Origin: Lingula anatina
Taxonomy: Eukaryota > Brachiopoda > Lingulata > Lingulida > Lingulidae
Direction: 5' to 3'
DNA length: 64,000 nucleotides
Assembly: GCF_001039355.2 (NCBI RefSeq)
Contig: NW_019775438.1
Span: forward strand, 222,933 to 286,932
Shown: positions 35,951 through 47,709 of the stretch, in pieces
How positions within the stretch are numbered: the first letter of the stretch is position 1
Layout: every line of letters starts with the position of its first letter
Position numbers and translations under genes: made by a program
Notes under the pieces: model-generated
What the model saw: only the letters and a program-made list of their open reading frames with translations
Database searches by the model: none
Told to the model about the DNA's origin: nothing

Positions 35951-36568
35951 GGGACAGCGCGCTGTGCCGAAGGTTCGCTGTGCCGAGGGTTCACTGTGCC
36001 GACAAAACCGGAAAATTGGTCTAAAATTGGCTAAGTTTTTCCGGAGCCCCAAAATCAAAGGTTCGCTATGCCGATGGTTCGCTGTGCCGAGGGTTCGCTG
36101 CGCCGAAAAAGGCTACCCATCACCCATTGTGCTTGTTATGTAACGTGGCGAGCAGTGGCCTTTCTTGAAAATAAACGAGTTTTAAAAGTTCTCTTCTTCC
36201 ATCCGTACCATTTGAATTTGTTAAAACTGCGCATTGAAGGTTTATCCTTATAGACATAAACATCTTAAATCGCTTTAAATAATCAGTTCTGTAAGTTAAT
36301 TTATTAATTATTTTTGGCACTATGGGCGTCACCCACATTTAGGAAATTACTGACAAGAAAACATTCTCTAATTATTTTTGGCGAACTTGTTGTAGTTATT
36401 GGGTGTGTGTAAAATTAACATCTTTTTAAAAACAATCGGCATAGCGAACCCTCGGTATAGCGAACCTTCGGCTCAGCGAACCCTCGGCATAACGAACCTT
36501 CGGCATAGCGAACCCTCGGCACAGCGAACCTTCGGCATAGCGAACCTTCGGCATAGCGAAGCGCATCC
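35951..36568. mobile_element. Foldback-type transposon with 9-bp target duplication (allele A only)
   Basis: A 618-base insertion in makorin intron 1 has inverted ends built of a 16-base subrepeat, TTCGCTGTGCCGAAGG, with about six decayed units on the left (35951-36107) and eight on the right (36438-36562) in opposite orientation. GGATTTTCG flanks both sides (35942-35950 and 36569-36577) and occurs once at the matching site of allele B near 42411-42419. No transposase frame lies between the ends. Long inverted ends made of tandem subrepeats plus a 9-bp duplication recall FB elements of Drosophila (MULE-like); the assignment is inference. Confidence 0.85.
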
Positions 36569-36754
36569 GGATTTTCGTACTAGTATTAGTGCAATTGCGG
36601 AAATTGATACACTTTACTTGTAAAGAATTAACAAATACCTGGTAATTTGCTTAGTAAATTGTAAAAAGTGCAAAATTTCCCCATTTCTAAGCTTTAATAA
36701 GTTCCTCTTGAGCACTACAGCAGTAATATTGTAATTAGCAATGTGGTAAGTTTG

Positions 36755-36922
36755 CAGGGGCGGATCCAGAGATATTTTCTGATAGGCTTCTGAATTATCT
36801 TTATTGATCCATCCTCCATTTTTGACCGTCTTCCGAGAGAAAAAATTACATACCCATCAAGGTAAACTTGAAATTCTGACCGTCTTCCGGAAGACCCAGA
36901 AGACGGCCTTAATCTGCCCCTG
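36755..36922. mobile_element. 168-bp MITE, CAGGGGCGGATCC ends (allele A)
   Basis: It starts CAGGGGCGGATCCAG and ends AATCTGCCCCTG, an imperfect terminal inverted repeat, and is flanked by direct GTTTG on both sides. It contains an internal repeat of GACCGTCTTCCG. No coding potential. Present at the same site on allele B. Confidence 0.75.
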
Positions 36923-37497
36923 GTTTGAACAAAAAAGATAATATCTATAAACTGTACAGTTAAGGCATCATATGAAGGTCTTATTTATTCAAACACTGAA
37001 CTGCCAACAGTACTTTTAGAAGAAAAAAAACATGCTGCCATGCTAACTGAACCTTGAGCTTTAGATCAGAGGCATGATAATTATTTTATATTTAAATCCT
37101 CAATTGTGCACAAACATAACTAAGGGAACTGTCTATCAGCAGCAATTGATTCGAGTTCATCACCTGAATAAAAGATTTCAGGTAACCCCAATTAGACAGA
37201 TTTAAAATTCTATATTAACTTATTTTTATACAAAAGCCTGGCCAGCAGAAATAAGTTATCACATAGAGTCACTGCAATCAGTTTATAAAAGCAGTGTCTT
37301 TTTAGCCAGCATTTAACAAAACCTGTGAACCAGTATTTTTATGTACAGACACAGATGACGGGGACGCCAGAGGCAGGTGATGGCAATATGTACAGACACA
37401 TCTATATATATTTACTGTACTGTTTCATTGTAAACACGATAAGTGGAAGGCAGCTTTACATTTTGGCTTTATATTTACAGAGCTGATGAATATTCAT

Positions 37498-37757
37498 AAA
37501 ACGCAGGTCAAGTTCGAAAATCAGCATGATCGGGTCATTATTGTAGAAGTTATGCTTTATTTTTCACTTTTCAGCATATATGCAACACTGTAAACACATT
37601 CCAAAAAAAAAAACCGATAGGCCTGTTGTCATGAAACTCACAGGAGTAATCTATCTTACTAAAACGCAGGTCAAGTTAGAAAATTGGCATGATCAGGCCA
37701 CTATTTTAGTAGTTATGCTTTTTTTTCACTTTTCAGCATATATGCAACACTGTAAGC
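37498..37757 (+). repeat. Pair of ~95-bp direct repeats
   Basis: Two diverged copies, about 37498-37596 and 37662-37756, both run from AAAACGCAGGTCAAGTT to CAGCATATATGCAACACTGTAA. They sit between the point where alleles A and B part and the left end of the hAT-like element. Confidence 0.75.
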
Positions 37758-39687
37758 AGTCTGCGAAATAAGCGGTTGTCCGATTGCCCGGGACAACTAA
37801 AAAGTACGTCGGGCAACTTAAAATTACGAAGTTGTTGTCCGGTCGGGCAACTGAATAATTTATGGACATAAAGAGTAAATCTTTGTCAAAATCTACCCAG
37901 AAAACAAAATTTTAGGTTAACCTAAATCGTTATGTTTTCCACAAGATTCACTGTCGCAGTAACCGACCTGCTGACTTCGACGTGTTTGTGCAGAATCTCT
38001 GTTGCTATTATTAGATCTACAGTTATTTATAGCACTGCCAGTAACTGGTCGTTTAGACAGGAAGATGACGTAATGCCTGGGGAGGGGGGTGGTGGTGTCA
38101 TGTTTGCCGCTTTTTCATTGGTCGAAATGAAACAATGGCGGACATAACTTCAATTTTATCATTGTGCTTCTATCTACCGCGTGTTTCTCTATCCAACTTT
38201 TGTCATGGAGAAGTTTCTGAAATATTTTGACGGTGCAAACCCCGGATAAAGGTTACCCTAACAAACAGCTGAGCCAGAAATGTCAAAGAAAAAGAAATTA
38301 TACGAAATTAAACAGATACACGCCGAAGAGGATTTCTACCGTCACGGCAATCCGGGCGCACTTGCATTTTTGACAGCATAGCTCAGCGTGCAAAGCATGC
38401 TCTCAAGGAGATTCTTCACCTTTCGTTCATGGCAAAACCTCACTACAGTAAGATGGCATTAAGAAGCACAAGTCCTCAGAGCCGCACGTCAAAGCGACGG
38501 CACGAGTACTGGCGGCTCCTGCTGCTAATCAAAGTGTCGCGGTGGACTGCTTGCATCGGCTGCAGAAGGCAGAATCTGAACGTCTAGTCTAGGAGTTTTA
38601 ATGAGAACATGTAAGTTTCAATTTTTTAATTTTTTTAAATTTGTACTTGTTCTTGTTTTCTGCTTTTAAGTATTTTAACTTCTTTTTAATAAAAGATAAA
38701 AGTGAAATTCTGATGACGATTGATTTGTTTTTAGACAAGCACTTTTTCTGGAAAGAGAAGAATTAGTCTTCCAATTTTTTTTCATTTTTATGGTACTGTA
38801 TGATATTTTGTATTGAATTATTTACTTTTCTGTCTTTTCTAGCAGGAGGTAGTTACAGATTCTTTGGTTACTTCAATGGGGAATGATGAAGATGAATTTG
38901 ATGAAGTAGATGAGATCTATGAAGATGGAAGAAAATAGTGTTTTTATTTTTTTGTCCTTCAGAGACTAGTCTAAACCAGACATTTCATCATGTTTAATAA
39001 AGTGACATTCCTTCTTATATACAGACACTCTATATTCTGATCACCTTGTCTGTCCATGCTGTCCAACATGTCTTGTACTTCCTATATCATTATTACAAAG
39101 GTGAAGATGAATGTGATGAAGTAAATGAGATGGAGATGGCAGAAAATGCAGCATTTTAATTGTTTACTATGATAATTGTACATATAATAAATTAATGTGT
39201 CCACATTTCAAACTAAATTAATAGACTAAGAGGCAGAGAAATGGAGAATGCTATTACATTTTGCTAGCAGGAAATATATAGAAAAATATTCTTCATTTAT
39301 GATTTTGGCTTGTTTTCAAATCTTTACCTGGAATGCCTTCTTTTACTAGAAAATATTCTAGTATTTGTACAATATGTATGATGATGTATAGTTGTTCTTA
39401 AAATAATTGTTTGTGGGAAGGAAGACGTAACCAAATGCTGCATTGTTGCTGTTGAGGTTCTTTAACATTAAACTGCTCATCATCTGTTTATTTGCATAAG
39501 TTAATCTGTTTAAAGCTACAAAGCGCATGTTAGCCTTCACCCCGCTGAAATAAAAAGGGATCTAGGAAGTTTTCTATTAGTTTTCTTCGATTTATTTGGG
39601 CAACCAAAAGTGAATGGGGGCAACCAAAAAATTTTAAATGGTTGTCCGATGGGACAACCACTCTAAAAAGCTTATTTCACAGACTGT
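37756..39687. mobile_element. Decayed hAT-like DNA transposon
   Basis: The left end reads GCAGTCTGCGAAATAAGC and the right end, reverse-complemented, ACAGTCTGTGAAATAAGC, a terminal inverted repeat of about 17 bases followed by GTTGTCC...GGACAAC hairpins on both sides. Inside, near 38280, a start reads MSKKKKLYEIKQIHAEEDFY, and a shifted frame near 38458 reads KKHKSSEPHVKATAR, resembling the H-x-H half of a BED/ZNF862-type finger found before hAT transposases. An acidic tail MGNDEDEFDEVDEI lies near 38876. The catalytic core is missing. Contig A stops at the right end. Confidence 0.65.
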
Positions 39688-39688
39688 N
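39688..39688. other. Single-n contig join (allele A to allele B)
   Basis: One n separates the end of the hAT-like element from sequence that restarts at the equivalent of about 33236. Everything from 39689 to about 43190 repeats 33236-37340 apart from indels. Confidence 0.9.
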
Positions 39689-39728
<40 letters not shown>

Positions 39729-39740
39729 ATTACAATTAAA

Positions 39741-39970
39741 TTTCACAAACCTGCTTCTAAGCTGGGTTCCCCATTATCAAAGTATTCTGGAGCCATAATC
39801 TCCACCATGTGCTCCAACAGTGGGATGAAGGGCAGCTTAGACACTAACACTAGGGACTGGTATATACAGAAAGATACATAGTGAGAAACCAGTGAAGACA
39901 GGAAGGATTGAAAAGATGCAAGACAAAAGACAGGCAGAAGGACAAGCCAACAATTCTACAGAGAGAGGAG

Positions 39971-40015
<45 letters not shown>

Positions 40016-40016
40016 T
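39741..40016 (-). pseudogene. Allele-B counterpart of the DENND6 exon-6 copy
   Basis: The block 39751-39856 (minus) is the same copied exon as at 33279-33384, on the other haplotype. Here the frame is intact through the whole 106 bases (GAG retained), so the nonsense change in allele A arose after insertion. The GA tract at 39960-40016 is the counterpart of the DENND6 intron-5 CT tract. Confidence 0.9.
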
Positions 40017-40042
40017 GTTAAATACATAATTTTCTCACTCAC

Positions 40043-40815
40043 CCTTAATGATGTAGTTGTAAAAGATTCATAAATGAAGAGGTCTGTATCACAATTTGGC
40101 ATATTAAAGTAATCAAAAGTCACTTTCAGTTTAGATGTACTTAAAAAAGCTTTGAAGGTCATTCTACAAGATGATGGCAGAAATGCAGATCCTCCAGTCC
40201 CTGTAGCTTTGACAGTCACTTCTCCATAACTGGTAACTGTCTCAGTCTGGCTGCAGTCAGAACTGTCATCCATATATCCTGTGAAAAAGAAAAAGAACTA
40301 CACAATGGGGAAAAATGGTGGACACAATCTCGAGTATTAAAATATGTTAGATAGTATCATACAAAAATTTTCCCCAAAAAAATTTTCTTAGTAGATGGCT
40401 AATATTTCTTACAATGTTTTAAAAGATTTTTAGGACATGACAATTTGATTTGTTAGGACAGTTGGATGGCCCAGAAGATCTGTATACCATGTTTAACATT
40501 AAAAAACTGAGGTCAACAGTAATTATGGTGATAAGGTTTAACGTTATTACATTTTTCAAACAAGGTGCATTTCTTTTCAGATTGACAGATAACAAAGATA
40601 TGAGCTTTATCAGCAGTGTAAGTGCCCACACCTCTAAAGATTGGTACGTGTATACAACCAATTGTTCAATATGATAACTCACGTTTGATATTATGTTGAT
40701 CAAGACAATGTAACAGTAAATCTAGTTAATACTTACTTGTAAAGCCCTCTGCCTGTCTACATACACCACACACCAAAGCAGCTATAATTAAGAGCTTATA
40801 GCCTGAACACCTCAT
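40043..40815 (-). CDS. Allele-B copy of CUB-gene exons 1-2 (assembly duplicate)
   Basis: Exon 1 at 40737-40815 and exon 2 at 40043-40278 correspond to 34285-34363 and 33580-33815 with intact splice sites. A missense difference reads KVTFDYFNMP here against KVTFDDFNMP in copy A. Exons 3-5 (rest of CUB domain, membrane helix, tail) are absent because the contig begins at 39689. This should not be counted as a second gene. Confidence 0.85.
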
Positions 40816-42082
40816 TGTTCTAATAATATGCTAGTCTAATATTCCCTGAAAGAAGATACATGTATACTTATTCAAGCAAAAATATGAAGGAAAAATATAT
40901 TTATCTTAATCTGTTCCTTATGCACTCAATATTGGCCAATGTGTTGCTTTTTAATTTATGTGTTGTATCTTTTCCATATTTCTGGGTGTAAACAAACAAA
41001 ATTATAAAATGAAGATGATTCATGATCACAGACAATTGTTACACATCTAAAATGCATGATTTATCAACATTGACTAACAATAGAATAAGACCCAAATAAT
41101 ATTAAGAGTTGTGGCGATTTGGGGGGAGAAAACTGGAACATTATTTCTAAGCATACAAGTAGAGTCATTTTAGATGGTTTTGAGATTCCTCTACTGACTA
41201 AGGCGATTGACATGTGATACACTAGCTGTCATGGTTCAGGCAAACCTATTCTACAGTCAAAGCATGTCAACTAAATAATTGGGTGCAAGTCATTCTGCGA
41301 CATGGAAACCGTTGGCATGAATCACAAAATCATGATCACGCATTAACAAAAGTGTCATTGCTCAATTTATTATTATTATTATTATTATTATCATTTGGTG
41401 TTTTATATGAGAAAACTGAAATATGTAACTCTAGTCACCCCTGTGGTAATACTTTCAAAAAATATTTTAAAAAATAACTGCTGAATAGTTATATTTTTAC
41501 AAATAAGACTTTCTTATCTGTCATATCATAAGTGACAAACTCTGAACAACAGATGGGGAATTTCTCACGGGGATTACCAACTATGACGGGACGTATATTG
41601 TACTGACAGAAATACAATAAAGCCTTGTACCTGAAGTCGCTTGTAGGTTGACTTATGCAAGCTCAAATGAAGAAGTTTAAAGATTTACCTTGTTTCGTGA
41701 AGTAACCTCTGTACTTTTAACCGGAATCTACTAATCATTCTTTTCTACACCCTTGCTCGCACAAAGCTACTTCCAGAATCGAACATTTGTTTCGACTTTT
41801 TTCAGGAATGTCATGCAGTGCAGTTATTCCCATTAAACTATGTCATCAAAATAAAAAGAAACACGTTTTTAATTTTTCTATTGCAATTTATCAAACTTTC
41901 ACAAAATATAATTTGTATTTGAATGTTCATTTGTGATTGCGCAGGGCTTTTGCAACAAAGCACAATGAGGAAGCCTCGATTGCACCTGTGCCCTACCAAA
42001 TTTCATACAAGCACGTTTATCTGAGACCGAGGTCAACGCGAAGAAAAGGAAAATGTGTGGAGATGACTAATAACAACAAAAA

Positions 42083-43385
42083 ATGGCGGAAGCAGCATCT
42101 CCCCGTGGTCAAGTGTTATGCCGGTATGTTGAATCTCGACATATGACAGTGACATAGCTGCAAAAAACAATTCATGTAGTACATAAATAAAACACCCGAA
42201 CCTCAGTTGCACTTGCTTGAATTTAAACAGCCATTTTAAATGATTGAGAAAACTGGGTGTTTTTATGCTCATATTTAATTTATAACGTTATAAAAATAAT
42301 GCAATAATTACTTGACACCGTGCGATTGATTTTAATATGTAGCACTTATCATTACAACACAGTATGTACACAGAGTGTGGAATAAACAATTTTACGCCCT
42401 TTGTATATAAGGATTTTCGTACTAGTATTAGTACTGTACAATTGCGGAAATTGATACACTTTACTTGTAAAGAATTAACAAATACCTGGTAATTTGCTTA
42501 GTAAATTGTAAAAAGTGAAAAAATTTCCCCATTTCTAAGCTTTAATAAGTTCCTCTTGAGCACTACAGCAGTAATATTGTAATTAGCAATGTGGTAAGTT
42601 TGCAGGGGCGGATCCAGAGATATTTTCTGATAGGCTTCTGAATTATCTTTATTGATCCATCCTCCATTTTTGACCGTCTTCCGAGAGAAAAAATTACATA
42701 CCCATCAAGGTAAACTTGAAATTCTGACCGTCTTCCGGAAGACCCAGAAGACGGCCTTAATCTGCCCCTGGTTTGAACAAAAAAGATAATATCTATAAAC
42801 TGTACAGTTAAGGCATCATATGAAGGTCTTATTTATTCAAACACTGAACTGCCAACAGTACTTTTAGAAGAAAAAAAACATGCTGCCATGCTAACTGAAC
42901 CTTGAGCTTTAGATCAGAGGCATGACAATTATTTTATCTTTAAATCCTCAATTGTGCACAAACATAACTAAGGGAACTGTCTATCAGCAGCAATTGATTC
43001 GAGTTCATCACCTGAATAAAAGATTTCAGGTAACCCCAATTAGACAGATTTAAAATTCTATATTAACTTATTTTTATACAAAAGCCTGGCCAGCAGAAAT
43101 AAGTTATCACATAGAGTCACTGCAATCAGTTTATAAAAGCAGTGTCTTTTTAGCCAGCATTTAACAAAACCTGTGAACCAGTATTTTTATCTTTACAGCT
43201 ACTACACAAGTGGAGTTTGCCGCCAGGGGGAGCACTGCATGTTTTCCCATGACAGAGACAACAGGCCATCCAACATCTGCCGCTATTACCTCAAAGGACA
43301 CTGTACTTATGGCAATCATTGCAGGTAAATAGGAAAGAAACAATGACAGAATTAAAATTTCCCACTGTGGGCAGTTTTCTTTCTT

Positions 43386-43421
<36 letters not shown>

Positions 43422-44321
43422 AAAATAGACAAACTCTCTGGTAATATTTCAGATATGACCACACCAGACCCAAAGAAGTCTCAGCTAAACATATTGCTCA
43501 GAACCCTGCACCAAAACCTGTCCCTTTGCTCAAAGCAGACTCCCAATGTGCCTCACACAAAATGGTCACCTTAAAGAAGAAGACTGGTTCAGCTGACAGT
43601 GGAATAGAAACTGATCTGACTTCTGTGACCTTGGATCCAGAAAAGTGGGTCAAGGCCGCAGAGTTCGTACCTGGTCAGCCCTACGCTGGGGCAGGTAATG
43701 CCTTGGATCCCTCGTGCTTGTACAGATGATTTTCACCAAGTACTTCTAAAGATTATGTTCTTCAGTTCAATTTAAGAAAAAACTTTTTCTGGAAAGTTTT
43801 TAGCTCTTCATTTTTTAATCCAAAGTGGATTTATTCATTTTATATAAAATGGAATTTTTATGCAGGGTAATATTTTCAAATCTTTAAAAAAATAAGTGAA
43901 TTATGGAGAACAAGCTATCTAAAAAAAGATTTGAACTAGCATCAGTCTTGACAATGCCTCTGTAAATAAAGGCTATAGTTTTACTGTACAGTAGATGTGC
44001 AAGATCCAATTTATCTAATAAATATTACTTACATGGTTGGATTTCTTTTTTTTTCTGAGAATTGCAGTTGTTTTTCATATCATTGATATTTATATATATA
44101 TTCCTTTTTGTTGAACAGCTGNTTATCTTTACAGCTACTACACAAGTGGAGTTTGCCGCCAGGGGGAGCACTGCATGTTTTCCCATGACAGAGACAACAG
44201 GCCATCCAACATCTGCCGCTATTACCTCAAAGGACACTGTACTTATGGCAATCATTGCAGGTAAATAGGAAAGAAACAATGACAGAATTAAAATTTCCCA
44301 CTGTGGGCAGTTTTCTTTCTT

Positions 44322-44357
<36 letters not shown>

Positions 44358-45022
44358 AAAATAGACAAACTCTCTGGTAATATTTCAGATATGACCACAC
44401 CAGACCCAAAGAAGTCTCAGCTAAACATATTGCTCATAACCCTGCACCAAAACCTGTCCCTTTGCTCAAAGCAGACTCCCAATGTGCCTCACACAAAATG
44501 GTCACCTTAAAGAAGAAGACTGGTTCAGCTGACAGTGGAATAGAAACTGATCTGACTTCTGTGACCTTGGATCCAGAAAAGTGGGTCAAGGCCGCAGAGT
44601 TCGTACCTGGTCAGCCCTACGCTGGGGCAGGTAATGCCTTGGATCCCTCGTGCTTGTACAGATGATTTTCACCAAGTACTTCTAAAGATTATGTTCTTCA
44701 GTTCAATTTAAGAAAAAACTTTTTCTGGAAAGTCAAGGTCTTCATTTTTTAATCCAAAGTGGATTTATTCATTTTATATAAAATGGAATTTTTATGCAGG
44801 GTAATATTTTCAAATCTTTAAAAAAAAGTGAATTATGGAGAACAAGCTATCTAAAAAAATATTTGAACTAGCATCAGTCTTGACAATGCCTCTGTAAATA
44901 AAGGCTATAGTTTTACTGTACAGTAGATGTGCAAGATCCAATTTATCTAATAAATATTACTTACATGGTTGGATTTCTTTTTTTTTTTTTTTGAGAATTG
45001 CAGTTGTTTTTCATATCATTGA

Positions 45023-45088
<66 letters not shown>

Positions 45089-47258
45089 NAGTTTTTAGCT
45101 CTTCATTTTTTAATCCAAAGTGGATTTATTCATTTTATATAAAATGGAATTTTTATGCAGGGTAATATTTTCAAATCTTTAAAAAAATAAGTGAATTATG
45201 GAGAACAAGCTATCTAAAAAAAGATTTGAACTAGCATCAGTCTTGACAATGCCTCTGTAAATAAAGGCTATAGTTTTACTGTACAGTAGATGTGCAAGAT
45301 CCAATTTATCTAATAAATATTACTTACATGGTTGGATTTCTTTTTTTTTCTGAGAATTGCAGTTGTTTTTCATATCATTGATATTTATATATATATTCCT
45401 TTTTGTTGAACAGCTGCTCTGTCTTACTCCTCGGCCACCAGGAGTGGACTTCCTGACGCTGACATGAGCATCCCCACATCTCCCCTCCCACATGTTGACC
45501 CTGAAGTTGCTCAGACCTTACTTTGTCCATTTGCCATGAAGGGGTACTGTCGTTATGAAGAGGCGTGTCCATACTTACATGGAGAAATGTGTGATTTGTG
45601 TGGAGAGGCAATGATACATCCCTTTGATGAGAAAATGCAAGAAGAACATCGGCAGGTAATTATATCTATTTCCTTTTCGATTCCTTTTTTTCTGTTACGT
45701 CTTCAACTGTTGTGATCTCCTGCATCTGTCTCTGTCACCTAGGTGGTGAATGGGGACATATGCATTGCTGGTCATTGTGAACTCATAGTGTCAATACCTG
45801 TCAATATGTTTCAAATCCGTAGCTTCTAAATTTATAATTTTTCTTTCATTAGTGTGAGAGCAACTGATAATAAGCAATACTCGTTTGGTAAGATTGTACC
45901 AACAAGCTATTTGGAATTTCAGTGCCCCTTCACTGGGAGAACTGTTTCAGTTACTGCTCATTTTATTTATCGAGTGTTGCTCATTTTATGTATATTGTTT
46001 AAGTAAAAGCAAGTAATTTTGGCAATTCTAAATTCATTGTTCTTAATATGTATCAGAAATTTAATTGCAGAGATAACTCATCCATTGTCCTGTCAATTAT
46101 CACTTCATATTTTTTTGTCTCCTTAGCAATGTATCAAACAGCATGAAGAAGACATGGAACTTTCATTTGCGGTTGCTAGGAGCCAGGACAAAGTGTGTGG
46201 AATTTGTATGGAGACTGTCTTGGAAAAGATGCCCCCTAGTGAGCGAAGATTTGGAATTCTCTCAAACTGTATTCACGTCTTCTGCTTGAGTTGTATCCGT
46301 AAGTGGAGGAGTGCAAAACAGTTTGAGAATAAAATCATAAGGTATGTTGAGTCAAAGTGCAAAAGTGCAAAATTTTATGAATGTGGCATATCTTGTAGGT
46401 CTAAAATACTGCCAGTATCATCTGCAGGGCTGAATTTTATCAAAGTAAACAGATTATTCTGAGAAGGATGGGCCTAACTTCTTTGTAAACAAAACCTAGC
46501 AGTCTGATGGTGTCAGTCAGTCTATTTCCAAAATGTGTAACAGGTTCAAAGACAGTGATATTTAGATGAGGTACACCCCAAAAATGTGTTACACTTTCCT
46601 CAACTCAAAATAAATATTAAATGTTTTATTACAGAGCTTGTCCAGAGTGTCGTGTAAAGTCGGATTTTGTCACACCCAGTCAGCACTGGGTGGAGAGCAA
46701 GGAGGACAAAGAAAGGCTGATTGCAGGATACAAAAATGCTCTTGGGTATGAGAAAAATCTTTCAAGTCACCTCATGTTTTTATAAACTATTATTTGTAGG
46801 GTCTTTTGTTTTAGTGGATAAAGATTGATATTAAGAAATACTTCTGTTCTCAGTGGTCTTCAATATTTCTTTTTTTTTTCATATTTTTGGGATATAATGT
46901 GATGAAGCTGTTATTCTATTTTTCTTCTTATATTTTCAGTGAAAAACACTGCAAGTATTTTAAAAGAGGCAAAGGCGAGTGTCCGTTCAATGAGAAATGT
47001 TTCTATCTCCACGCCTATCTTGATGGAACCATAGCTAAACCTCAGCCAAGGCAGCGACGCAGGAGACAAAATGCCGACGGAGATTTAGACACCTTTCAAA
47101 GGATTCTTCTTCATGATTTTTTTGAAGAGAGAGAAAGAATGATAGAATTAGAATTACAAGATGCTTTAGACCACTTATTATTTCACGTCGATTGGCTCAG
47201 TGACATGTCAGACTCCAGTGAAGACTACTCTGATGACGAAACTCTGTTTATCTCTTGA
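42083..47258 (+). CDS. MKRN1: Makorin RING-finger E3 ubiquitin ligase (complete, 7 exons)
   Basis: Makorins are RNA-binding RING E3 ligases. Exons: 42083-42123, 43199-43324, 43453-43694, 45414-45655, 46127-46341, 46635-46745, 46940-47258; 431 residues, phases consistent. Family order is complete: C3H finger 1 ([19 protein letters not shown]), finger 2 ([19 protein letters not shown]), the conserved [14 protein letters not shown] stretch, finger 3 ([19 protein letters not shown]), makorin Cys/His motif ([20 protein letters not shown]), C3HC4 RING ([26 protein letters not shown]), finger 4 ([21 protein letters not shown] in part) and an acidic tail ending SDDETLFIS. All RING and finger ligands are present. 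Copies of exons 1 (35621), 2 and 3 (44135, 44389) are allelic duplicates from the assembly. AATAAA is at 47576. Confidence 0.94.
42603..42770. mobile_element. 168-bp MITE, allele-B counterpart
   Basis: Same element and insertion site as 36755-36922, with the same ends and GTTTG flanks, so insertion predates the split of the two haplotypes. Confidence 0.75.
44122..44122. other. Single-n contig join (allele B to allele A)
   Basis: The left piece stops at TTGAACAGCTG, the makorin exon-4 acceptor. The right piece restarts 11-12 bases before the exon-2 acceptor, at TTATCTTTACAG. Sequence from 44123 to about 44990 repeats 43187-44060. Confidence 0.9.
44135..44630 (+). CDS. MKRN1: Duplicate makorin exons 2 and 3 (other allele)
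   Basis: Exons 44135-44260 and 44389-44630 repeat 43199-43324 and 43453-43694, including the T-rich tract between them. One coding difference turns AQNP into AHNP. Splicing all copies in order would repeat two zinc fingers, which no makorin has, so this is read as an assembly duplicate. Confidence 0.88.
45089..45089. other. Single-n contig join (allele A to allele B)
   Basis: The join follows a long TA tract (45028-45088). The sequence right of it repeats 43797-44120 and matches allele B at distinguishing sites (TTTTTAGCTCTTC, AAAATAAGTG, AAAGATTTG) where the piece on its left differs. Confidence 0.88.
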
Positions 47259-47575
47259 TTAGAGGAGAGTGCGTGATTGAACAATAGACCTTAAAGAAAT
47301 TCTAAAAAAAACCTTCTTTTTGTATTACTTACACTTGTTACTCATTTACAGCTTTAGATGTTTACAGGTAAATAGACGGACATTGTGTACTATATATAAA
47401 GTATATTTGGGCAATATTTCTAAACGGAACCTTATACCCAAAGTGCAAATGTCCAGTTCGTGTATTAGGATTTATATCTACAATGCATTAAGTTAAAAAT
47501 TTCATCATGCCATAAGATAACATTGAATGAAATTCTAAATAGCTTTAGCATGAGTTTATTGTGAATAATCAGGGA

Positions 47576-47581
47576 AATAAA
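47576..47581 (+). terminator. MKRN1: Candidate makorin poly(A) signal
   Basis: AATAAA lies 318 bases after the makorin stop codon and is followed within 30 bases by a GTTGTGTTTT stretch that could serve as the downstream element. Confidence 0.5.
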
Positions 47582-47709
47582 TAGTATAACTTCATTGTTG
47601 TGTTTTAAAATCAGTTGTAAGATATTGCGGGAAGAGAAGGCATTGTCTACGCTCAGATTTTGCATGCGGACTCGGACTCGAGTGCAAATATATATTTTGC
47701 CTATTTTTA

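Noticed and set aside
36399-36623. Repeat-peptide frame (SEPSAQRTFGIANLRH)
   Set aside because: It translates the 16-bp units of the foldback element's inverted end and is not a gene.
42083-44630. A makorin with duplicated zinc-finger exons, or tandem makorin genes
   Set aside because: Copies are nearly identical including introns, start and stop at n's, and differ like alleles. Assembly duplication explains them better.
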